Numbered from the stretch's first letter, positions 8,594-18,247 are shown. The stretch: 64,000 bases of DNA from Halalkalibacter nanhaiisediminis (GCF_007830185.1 NZ_VLKZ01000007.1:62001-126000), one strand, 5' to 3'. The notes: generated from the sequence alone by a model not told the origin. A program made the numbers and translations.

Positions 8594-8863
8594 ATGAGTT
8601 CTGAATTTGTAATAAGTATGGCTGAAAATGGTGTTTGGACGGTATTAGTCGTATCAGGACCATTATTAATCATCGCATTAGTACTTGGTTTAGTCGTTAG
8701 TATTTTCCAAGCGACAACACAAATCCAAGAGCAGACACTTGCCTTCATTCCAAAAATTGTTGGGGTACTTGCAGCTCTCATTATTTTTGGTCCTTGGATG
8801 CTTTCTCATATGACAAATTTTGCGTACCAAATTTTTAGCAATCTTCATCGGTACATTGGCTAA
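8594..8863 (+). CDS. fliQ: Flagellar export gate protein FliQ
   Basis: An 89-residue protein with two membrane helices (about 15-40 and 50-75) and the conserved FQATTQIQEQTLAFIPKI between them, diagnostic of FliQ. It packs around FliP and FliR in the export gate. The start ATG is preceded by AAAAGGTTGG. The stop TAA shares its last base with the fliR start codon, so translation of the two is likely coupled. Confidence 0.93.
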   Translation: MSSEFVISMAENGVWTVLVVSGPLLIIALVLGLVVSIFQATTQIQEQTLAFIPKIVGVLAALIIFGPWMLSHMTNFAYQIFSNLHRYIG

Positions 8864-9639
8864 TGAATGAATTTGTCAATTTACTCCCTGCATTCCTGCT
8901 TGTATTTGTAAGGGTACTTGCCTTTTTTACGGTTCTACCGATCTATTCGCATCGTTCGATTCCAACTAGGCATAAGATTGGACTTGCCCTCATGCTTGCA
9001 TGGATTATGGTTTTTACGCTAGAAGAACCTGTTTTAGTTATTGATGCGACCTATTATTTACTAATAATAAAAGAAATTCTTGTAGGGTTAATGGTTGGTT
9101 TAATTGCAATGATGCTTTTATACGCCATTCAAGTTGCTGGTGGCTTCATTGATTATAGCATGGGCTTTATGATTGCGAATGTTGTTGATCCACAAACAGG
9201 CGCACAAAGCCCACTTACGGGTGGGTATTTATATACATTTGCGTTACTCTTTTTATTACTTGTTAATGGACATCATTTATTATTGGATGGAATTTATTAC
9301 AGCTATCAATTTGTGCCAATGGATCAAGTTTTTCTTCCGTTTGGTCAGGAGAACATTGTTCAATATGCAGCAAAAACATTCAATAGCATGTTTATTATAG
9401 CTTTTCAAATGGCTTTTCCAATTGTCGGTTCACTTTTTTTAGTGGATGTAGGACTTGGAATGGTATCAAGAGCTGTTCCGCAAATGAATGTGTTTGTCGT
9501 GGGTATGCCTTTAAAGATTCTTGTTGGACTTTTACTATTAATTGTTTTTATGGGTGTTTTCTTTATGGCTGTTCAGAGGTTATTTGATCAAGTCATTTTG
9601 GCAATGCGAACGTTGTTACAGTTGCTAGGAGGAGCGTAA
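8863..9639 (+). CDS. fliR: Flagellar export gate protein FliR
   Basis: Single-copy subunit of the FliPQR gate. The 258-residue protein is almost entirely hydrophobic, with about six membrane helices, and carries RVLAFFTVLPIYSHRSIPTR near the N-terminus and the VVDPQTGAQSPLTGG loop in the middle. It begins at the ATG overlapping the fliQ stop and ends 2 bp before flhB. In clostridia fliR is fused to flhB; here they are separate. Confidence 0.93.
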   Translation: MNEFVNLLPAFLLVFVRVLAFFTVLPIYSHRSIPTRHKIGLALMLAWIMVFTLEEPVLVIDATYYLLIIKEILVGLMVGLIAMMLLYAIQVAGGFIDYSMGFMIANVVDPQTGAQSPLTGGYLYTFALLFLLLVNGHHLLLDGIYYSYQFVPMDQVFLPFGQENIVQYAAKTFNSMFIIAFQMAFPIVGSLFLVDVGLGMVSRAVPQMNVFVVGMPLKILVGLLLLIVFMGVFFMAVQRLFDQVILAMRTLLQLLGGA

Positions 9640-9641
9640 TC

Positions 9642-10730
9642 ATGATCAAGCTAAGAGTCAATCTTCAATTTTTTGCTGAAGAGAAGACGGAGAAAGCAAC
9701 CCCGAAAAAGCGACAAGAGCAAAGGAAAAAAGGACAAGTTGCCAAAAGTACAGATATTAATACGGCAATTATTCTTCTATTGGTCTTTTTATTTTTATGG
9801 GTATTTGGTGGAATGCTTGGACAAACAATGTATGACATGTTGAGACACACGTTCACACATTATCTACTAATAGATGTGACAGAAGCTAATTTTACAGATA
9901 TGTTTTTTGAAATTGTGATGGAATCAGCGATGGTGCTACTTCCGATTATGCTCATTGCAATGATTGCAGGAGTCGCTGCAAGTTTTGCTCAGGTGGGTGC
10001 GCTCTTTGCACCTGAAGCGGTTCAAATGAAGTTATCGAAGCTTGATCCAATTCAGGGTGCCAAGCGGATTTTTTCTGTTCGTGCATTAGTTGAGTTGCTA
10101 AAATCTTTACTTAAAATTTCATTTGCGGGTACTGTAGTTTTTGTTATTATTTGGACCCATTTAGAAGACGTGATGTTACTCTCACAAAAGAGTGTTGCAG
10201 ACGGGTTTTATTTAATTGCTAGAATGACAGCAACACTTGGTATTGCCGTTGCCATTCTCCTTCTTATTTTGGCAATTCCCGATTATATTTACCAAAGATA
10301 TGATCATGAAAAACAAATGAGAATGTCAAAACAAGACATTAAAAATGAGCATAAAAACATGGAAGGCGATCCGAAAATTAAATCAAAACGGAAGCAAAAA
10401 CAAATGGAAATGGCTATGCAGCGTATGATGCAGGAAGTTCCAAAAGCAGATGTTGTTATTACCAACCCAACACACTTTGCCGTTGCACTGCGCTATGATG
10501 AAGAAAAAGCAGATGCGCCGATTGTAGTAGCAAAAGGCGTGGATTTTATGGCTCAGAAAATTAAAGGTATTGCGGCTGACAATGAAGTCGTAACCGTTGA
10601 AAATAGACCATTGGCGCGAGCGCTGTATGACCAGGCTGATATTGGTCAGCAAGTACCTGAGGATTTATTTAAAGCTGTTGCTGAGGTACTTGCGTTTGTC
10701 TATCGCTTAAAAAATAAGCAAGTTAACTAG
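9642..10730 (+). CDS. flhB: Flagellar export switch protein FlhB
   Basis: FlhB works with FliK to switch export from hook to filament substrates. The N-terminal FAEEKTEKATPKKRQEQRKK motif, four membrane helices (about 30-215) and a cytoplasmic domain with the autocleavage site NPTH (Asn near residue 275, in VVITNPTHFAVAL) are visible. The length of 362 aa is normal. AGGAGGAGCG gives a strong ribosome-binding site 2 bp after fliR. The cleavage motif is intact, so the switch should be functional. Confidence 0.95.
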   Translation: MIKLRVNLQFFAEEKTEKATPKKRQEQRKKGQVAKSTDINTAIILLLVFLFLWVFGGMLGQTMYDMLRHTFTHYLLIDVTEANFTDMFFEIVMESAMVLLPIMLIAMIAGVAASFAQVGALFAPEAVQMKLSKLDPIQGAKRIFSVRALVELLKSLLKISFAGTVVFVIIWTHLEDVMLLSQKSVADGFYLIARMTATLGIAVAILLLILAIPDYIYQRYDHEKQMRMSKQDIKNEHKNMEGDPKIKSKRKQKQMEMAMQRMMQEVPKADVVITNPTHFAVALRYDEEKADAPIVVAKGVDFMAQKIKGIAADNEVVTVENRPLARALYDQADIGQQVPEDLFKAVAEVLAFVYRLKNKQVN

Positions 10731-10763
10731 TCGAAATTCAATTGATGTTAGGGGAGAAATTTT

Positions 10764-12800
10764 GTGGGAGCAAGAGACCTATCCGTATTATTAGGTGTTA
10801 TTTTAATTGTCGCCATGCTCATCATACCGTTACCACCTGCGATGTTGGATTTCTTAATTATGATCAACATCTCTCTTGCTCTTATTATTATTTTAGTTGC
10901 AATGAATACTCGAGAACCTCTTGAATTCTCAATTTTCCCAACGTTACTCTTACTTGTAACGCTATTTCGGTTAGGGTTGAACGTATCGACGACTCGTTCT
11001 ATTTTAGGAGAAGGTGAAGCTGGGAATATCATCGATACATTTGGTAACTTTGTTGTCGGCGGGAATGCACTAGTTGGTTTTGTAGTGTTCCTTATCTTAA
11101 TAGTCATTCAGTTTATGGTTATTACAAAAGGGGCCGAGCGTGTATCTGAGGTTGGTGCTCGTTTTACATTAGATGCTATGCCAGGGAAACAAATGAGTAT
11201 TGATGCTGATTTAAATGCTGGAATGATTTCTGATGTTGAGGCTAAAGAACGTCGTGAAAAAATTGAACGTGAGGCTGATTTCTTTGGTTCGATGGATGGT
11301 GCGAGTAAGTTTGTTAAAGGGGACGCAATAGCGGGTATTATTATTGTTATCATTAACCTTATTTTTGGTATTATCATTGGAATGCTACAAATGGGTATGA
11401 GCTTAGGAGATTCTGTTACTATGTTCACATTATTAACGGTAGGGGATGGACTAGTCAGTCAAATTCCAGCTCTCCTAATCTCTACTGCAACGGGAATCAT
11501 TGTCACTCGAGCAGCATCTTCAGGCAGTTTAGGGCAGGATATTACAAAACAACTTTTTGCTTACCCCAAAATGCTTTACATTGCTGGAGGAACGATTTTC
11601 TTATTAGGTTTATTTACACCGATTAGCTTTATCTTCACTGTTCCTATTGCTGGGTTACTTGTGGTAGGTGGATATATGTTATCCAAGCAGGAAAATAATA
11701 CATTACTAGAAGAAGTTTCAGGAGAGGAAGAAGAACAATCAGATGACATGAAATCGCCTGAGAGCGTCGTCAATCTGTTGCAAATTGATCCAATTGAATT
11801 TGAGTTTGGATATGGGCTAATTCCACTAGCAGATGCGAATCAGGGTGGAGATTTATTAGACCGAGTTGTGATGATTCGTCGGCAAATGGCTCTAGAGCTC
11901 GGTATGATTGTTCCAGTTATTCGGATTCGCGATAATATTCAGCTTCAACCGAATGAATATACAATAAAAATAAAAGGAAATGAAATTGCAAAAGGTGAGC
12001 TTCTTCTCGATCATTATATGGCTATGAGCCCAGGTGTAGAAGATGAATCGATCGTTGGTATCGATACTATTGAGCCAGCTTTTGGCTTACCAGCTCTATG
12101 GATCGGAGAAGATATGAAGGAACAAGCTGAGCTTTCAGGCTACACAGTTGTTGATCCTCCTTCTGTCGTGTCAACTCATTTAACCGAAGTGATTAAGCGC
12201 CATGCGCATGAATTGCTTGGACGCCAAGAAACAAAACAATTGGTTGATCACTTGAAAGAAACATATCCTGCGCTTGTGGAAGAGGTAACACCTAATACCT
12301 TATCAACTGGGGAGATTCAAAAGGTGTTAACGAACTTGTTAAAAGAAAATATATCAATTCGTAACTTACCAATTATATTTGAGACACTTGCTGATTATGG
12401 ACAGATGACGAAGGATATGGATTTAGTGACTGAATACGTACGTCAATCTTTATCTAGACAAATCTCAAAACAAATGACAACTCCTGGGGAGCCACTATAT
12501 GTCATTACATTAAGTGGTAGTGTTGAAAAGAAAGTCGCTGAATCTGTCCAACAAACAGAACACGGCAACTTTATTTCAATGGATCCAAATCTGTCTCAAC
12601 GGATTTTAGAATCAGCTGCTACGGAAACAGATCGTCTTTCTCAAATGGGTCAAGTGCCTGTTATTCTTTGTTCACCTGCTGTAAGAATGTATGTGAGACA
12701 AGTGTTTGAACGCTATTTGCCACACGTTCCAATCTTGTCATACAATGAACTTGAACCAAATGTTGAAGTGCAAAGTGTAGGGGTGGTGAACGTAGAATGA
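10764..12800 (+). CDS. flhA: Flagellar export protein FlhA
   Basis: Largest subunit of the export apparatus; its membrane part uses the proton motive force and its cytoplasmic nonamer binds chaperone-substrate complexes. About eight membrane helices occupy residues 8-310. The FHIPEP signature RFTLDAMPGKQMSIDADL and FRLGLNVSTTRSIL are present. The cytoplasmic domain runs from about 335 to 678. The start is GTG 10764 behind GGGGAGA. It overlaps flhF by 4 bp (ATGA). The 678-aa length matches Bacillus homologues. Confidence 0.95.
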   Translation: MGARDLSVLLGVILIVAMLIIPLPPAMLDFLIMINISLALIIILVAMNTREPLEFSIFPTLLLLVTLFRLGLNVSTTRSILGEGEAGNIIDTFGNFVVGGNALVGFVVFLILIVIQFMVITKGAERVSEVGARFTLDAMPGKQMSIDADLNAGMISDVEAKERREKIEREADFFGSMDGASKFVKGDAIAGIIIVIINLIFGIIIGMLQMGMSLGDSVTMFTLLTVGDGLVSQIPALLISTATGIIVTRAASSGSLGQDITKQLFAYPKMLYIAGGTIFLLGLFTPISFIFTVPIAGLLVVGGYMLSKQENNTLLEEVSGEEEEQSDDMKSPESVVNLLQIDPIEFEFGYGLIPLADANQGGDLLDRVVMIRRQMALELGMIVPVIRIRDNIQLQPNEYTIKIKGNEIAKGELLLDHYMAMSPGVEDESIVGIDTIEPAFGLPALWIGEDMKEQAELSGYTVVDPPSVVSTHLTEVIKRHAHELLGRQETKQLVDHLKETYPALVEEVTPNTLSTGEIQKVLTNLLKENISIRNLPIIFETLADYGQMTKDMDLVTEYVRQSLSRQISKQMTTPGEPLYVITLSGSVEKKVAESVQQTEHGNFISMDPNLSQRILESAATETDRLSQMGQVPVILCSPAVRMYVRQVFERYLPHVPILSYNELEPNVEVQSVGVVNVE

Positions 12801-13984
12801 AGGTAAAGAAATTCACAGCGAAAACAATGCATGAAGCGATGAAGCTCATTCGATCTGAACTGGGTGATGACGCTGTTATTTTAAATTCAAAAGAGGTCGA
12901 AACAGGTGGATTCCTTGGTTTTTTTACAAAAAAACAATTAGAGGTTATTGCGGCAATTGATCCAGTTGCAAATCGTGTATCAATTCGTAACCAAAGAGAA
13001 GAGCAGAAACCAAGCGTTTCATCTCGTCAAGTACCACAAGTATCACATTCTCAAAAACGACAACCAGTCGATCAAACGATAAAACCAACAACTGATAGTT
13101 TACGAAATGAAATCAATCAATTAAAACAACTTATTCAAGGGTTAAGTGAAAAAAATGGGCTGTATGGGTCTGGGACACTCGAGTACCCAGAGCCCTTTCA
13201 GCAAATAGATGATCATTTGCGAGCTCAAGGTGTGACAGAATCGATTCGCTTAAATCTTATCAAGCACTTATTGAAAAACTGGTACGAGCAATCAGATCGT
13301 GAACGAAATGATAAGGAAATGAAGAAAGAGCTTTATCATTATTTAGATCAATTACTTGAGAATATTCCAATGGGTGGTCTTACGTTTGATAAGCAGATTG
13401 TGAATATTGTTGGACCTACAGGTGTAGGGAAAACAACGACGATTGCTAAAATTGCTGCTCATTGTGTTTTGAAAAAGCAAAAAAAAGTAGCGCTTGTCAC
13501 AACAGATACATATCGAATAGCAGCAGTAGAGCAATTAAAAACGTATGCAAAAATTCTTAATATTCCTTTAGAGGTAGCCTATTCAATTGATGATTTTCAA
13601 AATGCTATTCATCAATTTAAGCAGTTTGATTTAATTATAGTTGATTCAGCAGGACGAAATTTTAGAAATCGCTTGTATGTTGAAGAATTATCAAAGGTTA
13701 TTGATTTTGAGCATTATGCAGAAACATATTTAGTTTTGTCATTAACATCTAAATATGAAGATATGAAAGAAATTATCCACCAGTTTTCATTAATCCCAAT
13801 CGAAAAAGTAATCCTTACTAAAAAAGATGAAACGAGTACGTACGGTGCTATGCTCAACATTCCTTTAGAATTAGGTAAAGGGGTTGCCTATGTGACAAAC
13901 GGTCAAAATGTTCCTGATGACATGGTTGAAGCCGCGATTCCTTATCTAAAACAATGTGTACTTGAGGTGGACGATCATGAATGA
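12797..13984 (+). CDS. flhF: Flagellar placement GTPase FlhF
   Basis: SRP-type GTPase that fixes flagellar number and position. The N-terminal basic B domain (KVKKFTAKTMHEAMKLIRSE) is followed by a variable Q-rich linker (about 70-115), an N domain, and the G domain from about 200 with GPTGVGKTTTIAKIA (P-loop), DTYRIAAVEQLKTYA and DSAGR. It lacks the SRP RNA-binding M domain, as FlhF should. It overlaps flhA by 4 bp and flhG by 8 bp, so the three are translated as a unit. Confidence 0.95.
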   Translation: MKVKKFTAKTMHEAMKLIRSELGDDAVILNSKEVETGGFLGFFTKKQLEVIAAIDPVANRVSIRNQREEQKPSVSSRQVPQVSHSQKRQPVDQTIKPTTDSLRNEINQLKQLIQGLSEKNGLYGSGTLEYPEPFQQIDDHLRAQGVTESIRLNLIKHLLKNWYEQSDRERNDKEMKKELYHYLDQLLENIPMGGLTFDKQIVNIVGPTGVGKTTTIAKIAAHCVLKKQKKVALVTTDTYRIAAVEQLKTYAKILNIPLEVAYSIDDFQNAIHQFKQFDLIIVDSAGRNFRNRLYVEELSKVIDFEHYAETYLVLSLTSKYEDMKEIIHQFSLIPIEKVILTKKDETSTYGAMLNIPLELGKGVAYVTNGQNVPDDMVEAAIPYLKQCVLEVDDHE

Positions 13985-14837
13985 CCAAGCTGAGAATTTA
14001 CGGCGTCTGGTTGAGCCCACAGAGACAACGGAAGCAAAAGTGATTGCAGTAGTCAGTGGTAAAGGTGGCGTAGGAAAGTCAAATGTTAGTTTGAACTTTG
14101 CCATTTCATTAGCGCAAAGAGGTAAGAAGGTTGCAGTATTAGATTTGGACATTGGAATGGCCAATTTAGATATTTTAATGGGATTAACACCTAATCATCA
14201 CATTATGGATTTGTTAGATAGTCAAATGTCTATTTGGGACATCATTGAAAAAGGCCCATATGGAATTGCTTATATTGCTGGAGGTTCTGGTTTCTCTAAA
14301 TTTGTTGAACTAGATGAAGAACGAATGCAACGCTTCTTTTCCCAGCTAGAAATGATCGGATCGCATTACGATTATATTATTTTAGATATGGGGGCAGGAG
14401 CGTCTAAAGGTAGTATTCAATTTGTTCTAGCTGCTGACGATGTTTTTGTTGTCACAACACCAGAACCGCCAGCAATGACAGATGCTTATGCTATGGTTAA
14501 ATACATTTTTTTACAAGAAGAGGAAAAGCCGTTATATCTTATCGTCAATCGAGCCGAATCAGAGAAAGAAGGTAACCGAACGTTAGAGAGCTTTAAAAGA
14601 GTTGCGCAGCAATTTTTAAAAAAAGATTTATCTCTACTGGGCTTTATTCCTAGTGATAAGATTGTTCAAAAAGCTGTTAAAGCACAAACACCTTTTGTTG
14701 TAATGGACAAAGAGGCAAAGGCTAGTAAAGCGATGTTTCAACTTACTTCTTCTTATATAGGTGATAACCAGACCTCACCAACCAAATTTAAAAACTTTAT
14801 CTCTAAAGTGAGGTTATTATTCAAAGAAAAAGTTTAA
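13977..14837 (+). CDS. flhG: Flagellar number regulator ATPase FlhG (YlxH, MinD-like)
   Basis: MinD/ParA-type ATPase that stimulates FlhF GTPase. The short N-terminal activator helix DQAENLRRLV, the part that inserts into FlhF, is intact, and the deviant Walker A motif SGKGGVGKSNVSLNFA follows at about residues 25-40. Later come LDLDIGMANLDILMG and LDMGAGAS. The start is ATG 13977, inside the flhF stop region; GAGGTGG upstream supports it over a further-upstream in-frame codon. Length is 286 aa. Confidence 0.94.
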   Translation: MNDQAENLRRLVEPTETTEAKVIAVVSGKGGVGKSNVSLNFAISLAQRGKKVAVLDLDIGMANLDILMGLTPNHHIMDLLDSQMSIWDIIEKGPYGIAYIAGGSGFSKFVELDEERMQRFFSQLEMIGSHYDYIILDMGAGASKGSIQFVLAADDVFVVTTPEPPAMTDAYAMVKYIFLQEEEKPLYLIVNRAESEKEGNRTLESFKRVAQQFLKKDLSLLGFIPSDKIVQKAVKAQTPFVVMDKEAKASKAMFQLTSSYIGDNQTSPTKFKNFISKVRLLFKEKV

Positions 14838-14865
14838 AAGAAGTAAGAATATCTATAGAAAGTTA

Positions 14866-15918
14866 GTGATAAACGTGGAGAGGAATATTCAAGTACTTGT
14901 CGTAGATGATTCTGCCTTTATGCGAAAAGTGATCACTGATATGCTGAATTCTGATCCAAGGATCCACGTTATTGGAACAGCACGAAATGGAGAAGATGCT
15001 CTTTTAAAACAAAAACAATTACGACCTGATGTTATCACTTTAGATGTTGAGATGCCTGTGTTGAATGGTTTAGAAACGTTAAAAAAAATGATGAATGAAG
15101 ATCCTTGTCCTGTTGTGATGATTAGTAGTACGACTAAGGAAGGAACGGAAAATACGTTAATAGCTATGGAGTACGGTGCTGTTGATTTTGTAGCAAAACC
15201 TTCAGGTGCGATTTCATTAGATCTTGATAAGGTTGAAAAGGAAATCATCGAAAAAGTAGTACTTGCAGCAAAGGCAAAGCTAAAACAAGCTACTCCAACA
15301 AAGCCAATCATCTCTAAATCATTGTATCAACCATTTGTAAAATCTCAGAAACAAAAAATTATTGCAATTGGTACTTCAACTGGTGGACCAAAAGCGTTAA
15401 AGGACGTCATTACTAAAGTTCCAGCCACAGTTTCAGCACCTATTCTAGTTGTGCAACACATGCCTGTTGGTTTTACGAAGTCTTTAGCTGACCGATTAAA
15501 TTCTCTTTCTAGTATCACTGTTAAGGAAGCGAAGGATGGGGATTTACTCGAAAATGGCACTGCTTATATTGCCCCTGGAGGATATCACTTAGTATTACGA
15601 CAGGTTGAGTCATCCTTTTTCATCAAAACTCATTTAGAAGAGCCTAGAAGAGGTCATCGTCCATCAGTAGACGTGATGTATGAATCACTTTCTACGATTT
15701 CAGATATTGAAACCATTGCTGTGATCATGACAGGGATGGGAGCAGATGGCACAGAAGGACTGATGAAACTAAAGCAAACGGCTTCTTGTTATGCAATTGC
15801 TGAATCCGAAGAATCATGCGTGGTTTTTGGGATGCCAAAAGCAGCAATCAAAACCAAATTAGTCGATGAAGTTGTCCATGTACAGGACATCGCTGAACGA
15901 ATAAGTCGTCTTGTATAG
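14866..15918 (+). CDS. cheB: Chemotaxis protein-glutamate methylesterase CheB
   Basis: Response-regulator-controlled methylesterase/deamidase that resets chemoreceptors. The receiver domain (about 8-125) has VVDDSAFMRKVI and the phospho-Asp in ITLDVEMPVLNG. The esterase domain (about 160-345) has the catalytic Ser in GTSTGGPKAL, His in VVQHMPVGFTKSLADRL and Asp in MTGMGADGTEG, so the triad is complete. The start is uncertain: GTG 14866 with a weak GAAAG is used; GTG 14875 is an alternative. CheB is normally activated by CheA, yet the next gene is cheC, not cheA. Confidence 0.94.
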   Translation: MINVERNIQVLVVDDSAFMRKVITDMLNSDPRIHVIGTARNGEDALLKQKQLRPDVITLDVEMPVLNGLETLKKMMNEDPCPVVMISSTTKEGTENTLIAMEYGAVDFVAKPSGAISLDLDKVEKEIIEKVVLAAKAKLKQATPTKPIISKSLYQPFVKSQKQKIIAIGTSTGGPKALKDVITKVPATVSAPILVVQHMPVGFTKSLADRLNSLSSITVKEAKDGDLLENGTAYIAPGGYHLVLRQVESSFFIKTHLEEPRRGHRPSVDVMYESLSTISDIETIAVIMTGMGADGTEGLMKLKQTASCYAIAESEESCVVFGMPKAAIKTKLVDEVVHVQDIAERISRLV

Positions 15919-15945
15919 AGAAGGGGTAGAGAGAGGGAGTCGACA

Positions 15946-16584
15946 ATGGATTTTTTGCACAAGTTACGACCTTATCATCTTGATGTTTTAAAAGAAATAG
16001 GGAATATTGGAGCTGCTCATGCTGCTACTGCTTTATCAGAATTACTAAACAAACAAATTGATATGAGTGTACCAGATGTGCGGCTCGTTTCATTTCAAGA
16101 TCTTCCTGAACAAGTCGGTGGAGCTGATACAGAGGTTGCTGCTATCTTTTTAAGAGTAGAAGGAGAAGCACCAGGAAGTATGTTTTTTATTTCAAAAATT
16201 GAAGATATGGAACAATTAGTCCGACATTTGACAAAAAACAAGTCCTTTCAACTAAAGCAACCACCATATGATGAGTTAGGACTCTCTGCTTTTCAAGAAG
16301 TTGGTAATATCTTAGCGGGTTCTTATTTATCTTCTTTTTCAGACTTCACTAAACTAATGCTACAACCGTCTGTACCAGGATTTAGTGTTGATATGACGGG
16401 GGCCATATTAAGTTACGGACTTATCCCACTTTCTGAAGTGGGCGATTATGCCATTGTCATTGATACAGAAATTAGAGAGTTAAATAGAGAAAAAGCTCAT
16501 GTATCAGGTCATTTCTTTTATTTACCAGATCCAGATTCATTTGAGGTGATTTTTGCTGCATTAGGGGTGGAAACGAATGAATGA
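15946..16584 (+). CDS. cheC: CheY-P phosphatase CheC
   Basis: A 212-residue CheC with two phosphatase motifs in the DxxxExxN pattern: [18 protein letters not shown] near the N-terminus and [17 protein letters not shown] in the second half. CheC dephosphorylates CheY-P weakly and binds CheD, linking CheY-P level to receptor adaptation. It begins 27 bp after cheB, where cheA and cheW would be expected, behind GAGAGGGAG. It overlaps cheD by 8 bp, which fits the known CheC-CheD partnership. Confidence 0.93.
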   Translation: MDFLHKLRPYHLDVLKEIGNIGAAHAATALSELLNKQIDMSVPDVRLVSFQDLPEQVGGADTEVAAIFLRVEGEAPGSMFFISKIEDMEQLVRHLTKNKSFQLKQPPYDELGLSAFQEVGNILAGSYLSSFSDFTKLMLQPSVPGFSVDMTGAILSYGLIPLSEVGDYAIVIDTEIRELNREKAHVSGHFFYLPDPDSFEVIFAALGVETNE

Positions 16585-17065
16585 AGTCATAAAAGTAGGA
16601 ATGGCTGATTTAAATGTTGTTACTCCTCCAGATACGATTCGAACCTCAGGACTCGGATCTTGCGTCGGCGTTATTTTATATGATGAAGTGACATTAATCT
16701 CTGGAATGGCCCATGTGATGCTTCCAAGCTCTGCTCTTTGTAAGCAAGCTACTCCTAATCCTGCTAAATACGCTGATACGGCGATCCCTGCATTAATTAA
16801 AAAATTAGAAAGTAAAGGTGCAAAAATATTTTCACTAAAAGCAAAGCTTGCTGGCGGAGCACAAATGTTTTCGTTTTCAACAGGTAATGACATGATGAGA
16901 ATTGGACCTAGAAATGTAGAGGCTGTGAAGGAAAAGCTTAATGAGCTTCGTATTCCGATATTAGCGGAAGACGTTGGTGGAAAGAGTGGGCGAACAATTG
17001 AATTTAACCCATTATCGAAGAAGCTGCAAATACGCACAGTGAACCAAGGAACAAAGGAGATATAA
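16577..17065 (+). CDS. cheD: Chemoreceptor glutamine deamidase CheD
   Basis: Deamidates receptor glutamines and is regulated by CheC. The papain-like catalytic residues are seen as C29 ([10 protein letters not shown]) and H46 (GMAHVMLP), with T23 two residues before [13 protein letters not shown] is also conserved. The 162-aa length is normal. It overlaps cheC by 8 bp and is followed after 2 bp by a membrane protein gene rather than directly by sigD. Confidence 0.94.
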   Translation: MNEVIKVGMADLNVVTPPDTIRTSGLGSCVGVILYDEVTLISGMAHVMLPSSALCKQATPNPAKYADTAIPALIKKLESKGAKIFSLKAKLAGGAQMFSFSTGNDMMRIGPRNVEAVKEKLNELRIPILAEDVGGKSGRTIEFNPLSKKLQIRTVNQGTKEI

Positions 17066-17067
17066 AA

Positions 17068-17448
17068 GTGTTTCGCTCAATCTATATTCATTTTTTGTTT
17101 GCAGTAGTGTTAAGTCTTATCGTTTTCTTCTCCTCTCATTCAACTAATTTAGTGAACACGTCTCTCACCCGTGCTTGTATAGCTTTTGTTGTCGGTTGGA
17201 TAATTGCCTATGTTTTTCGTTATATTTGGAAGTTAGCTTCTGCTAATGCGGATACATTATTAAATGAAACTCAGTCTAATGACTCGAACGAAACGGAAGT
17301 ATATGATTCTAACGTAGATAGTAATAAAAATGAAACAGAAGTAAATAATTCCAATGTAAATAGCAATAAAGAAAAAGCAGAAGCAAATCGTGAATTTGAA
17401 GCAGAGGAAATCTCACGTGTTGTGAAAGAAATGATGCGATCCGATTGA
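17068..17448 (+). CDS. Small membrane protein of unknown function, fla/che operon
   Basis: I do not recognise a named family. The 126-residue product has two membrane helices (about 7-24 and 33-53) with a short loop, then a polar S/N/E/T-rich tail (about 62-105) that repeats the unit (D/N)SN(V)xSNKxxxE, and a conserved-looking C-terminal helix EAEEISRVVKEMMRSD. It starts at GTG 17068 behind AAAGGAGA and ends 19 bp before sigD. A small two-helix protein at this place occurs in other Bacillus-like fla/che operons, from memory. The tail repeat looks like a recent local duplication. A role near sigma-D or the chemoreceptor array is only a guess. Confidence 0.75.
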   Translation: MFRSIYIHFLFAVVLSLIVFFSSHSTNLVNTSLTRACIAFVVGWIIAYVFRYIWKLASANADTLLNETQSNDSNETEVYDSNVDSNKNETEVNNSNVNSNKEKAEANREFEAEEISRVVKEMMRSD

Positions 17449-17467
17449 AAGTGAAGGAGGTACGGGT

Positions 17468-18247
17468 ATGGCCCACGTTACATCAGAAGCTGACAAAAAG
17501 TTGTGGGATATGTGGCTAAAAGATCGAAGTGATGATGCATGTAACGAATTAATTCGACGTTACATGCCACTTGTGAATTACCATGTTCAACGAATTGCTG
17601 TAGGGTTGCCACGTAGTGTTCAAAAAGATGATCTGACTAGCCATGGTTTAATAGGATTATATGATGCACTAGAAAAATTCAATCCCGAACGAGATTTGAA
17701 GTTTGATACGTATGCTTCATTTCGCGTCAGAGGAGCCATTATTGATGGCCTCAGAAAAGAAGATTGGCTTCCTAGGACGATGAGAGAAAAAATAAAAAAG
17801 GTAGAGGCAGTTACAGAAATGCTTGAACAGCGTCATGGTCGATATGTAACAAGTGAAGAAGTAGCAAAAGAACTAGAAATGGATAGTGATGATGTTGCAC
17901 AAATTATGACAGAGCAATTTGTAGCGAATTTATTATCAATTGATGAAAAAACAAATGAAACGGATCGAAATGAAACATTTACGGCTACTTTAGAAGATAA
18001 ACAATCAAAAACGCCTGAACAACTTATATTTGAACAAGCAACGAAACAGGAACTTGCTAAGATGATTCAAGATTTATCCGAAAAAGAACAGATTGTGATT
18101 AGTCTTTTTTATTATGAAGAAATGACATTAACCGAAATTGGTCAAATTCTTAACCTTTCAACTTCACGTATTTCACAAATTCATTCTAAATCTATTTTTC
18201 GACTTCAACAAGCAATGAAACAACATAAGGATTATTTATTACGTTAA
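17468..18247 (+). CDS. sigD: RNA polymerase sigma factor SigD (FliA)
   Basis: Sigma-28 family factor for late flagellar, chemotaxis and autolysin genes. Region 2 shows LIRRYMPLVNYHVQRIAVGL, DLTSHGLIGLYDALEKFNP and FDTYASFRVRGAIIDGLRKEDW (read in parts), region 3 follows at about 95-140, and region 4 has EKEQIVISLFYYEEMTLTEIG and STSRISQIHSKSIFRL. The 259-aa length is typical. GAAGGAGG precedes ATG 17468. SigD would drive hag and most receptor genes elsewhere in the genome. Confidence 0.95.
   Translation: MAHVTSEADKKLWDMWLKDRSDDACNELIRRYMPLVNYHVQRIAVGLPRSVQKDDLTSHGLIGLYDALEKFNPERDLKFDTYASFRVRGAIIDGLRKEDWLPRTMREKIKKVEAVTEMLEQRHGRYVTSEEVAKELEMDSDDVAQIMTEQFVANLLSIDEKTNETDRNETFTATLEDKQSKTPEQLIFEQATKQELAKMIQDLSEKEQIVISLFYYEEMTLTEIGQILNLSTSRISQIHSKSIFRLQQAMKQHKDYLLR

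Noticed and set aside
10748-11107. Antisense frame of 119 codons opposite flhA
   Set aside because: It mirrors the codon pattern of flhA, has no ribosome-binding site and resembles no family.
14889-15311. Antisense frame of 140 codons opposite cheB
   Set aside because: Shadow of a well-supported gene with no independent signals.
16561-17037. Antisense frame of 158 codons opposite cheD
   Set aside because: cheD is certain from its catalytic motifs; the reverse frame shows no start signal or domain.
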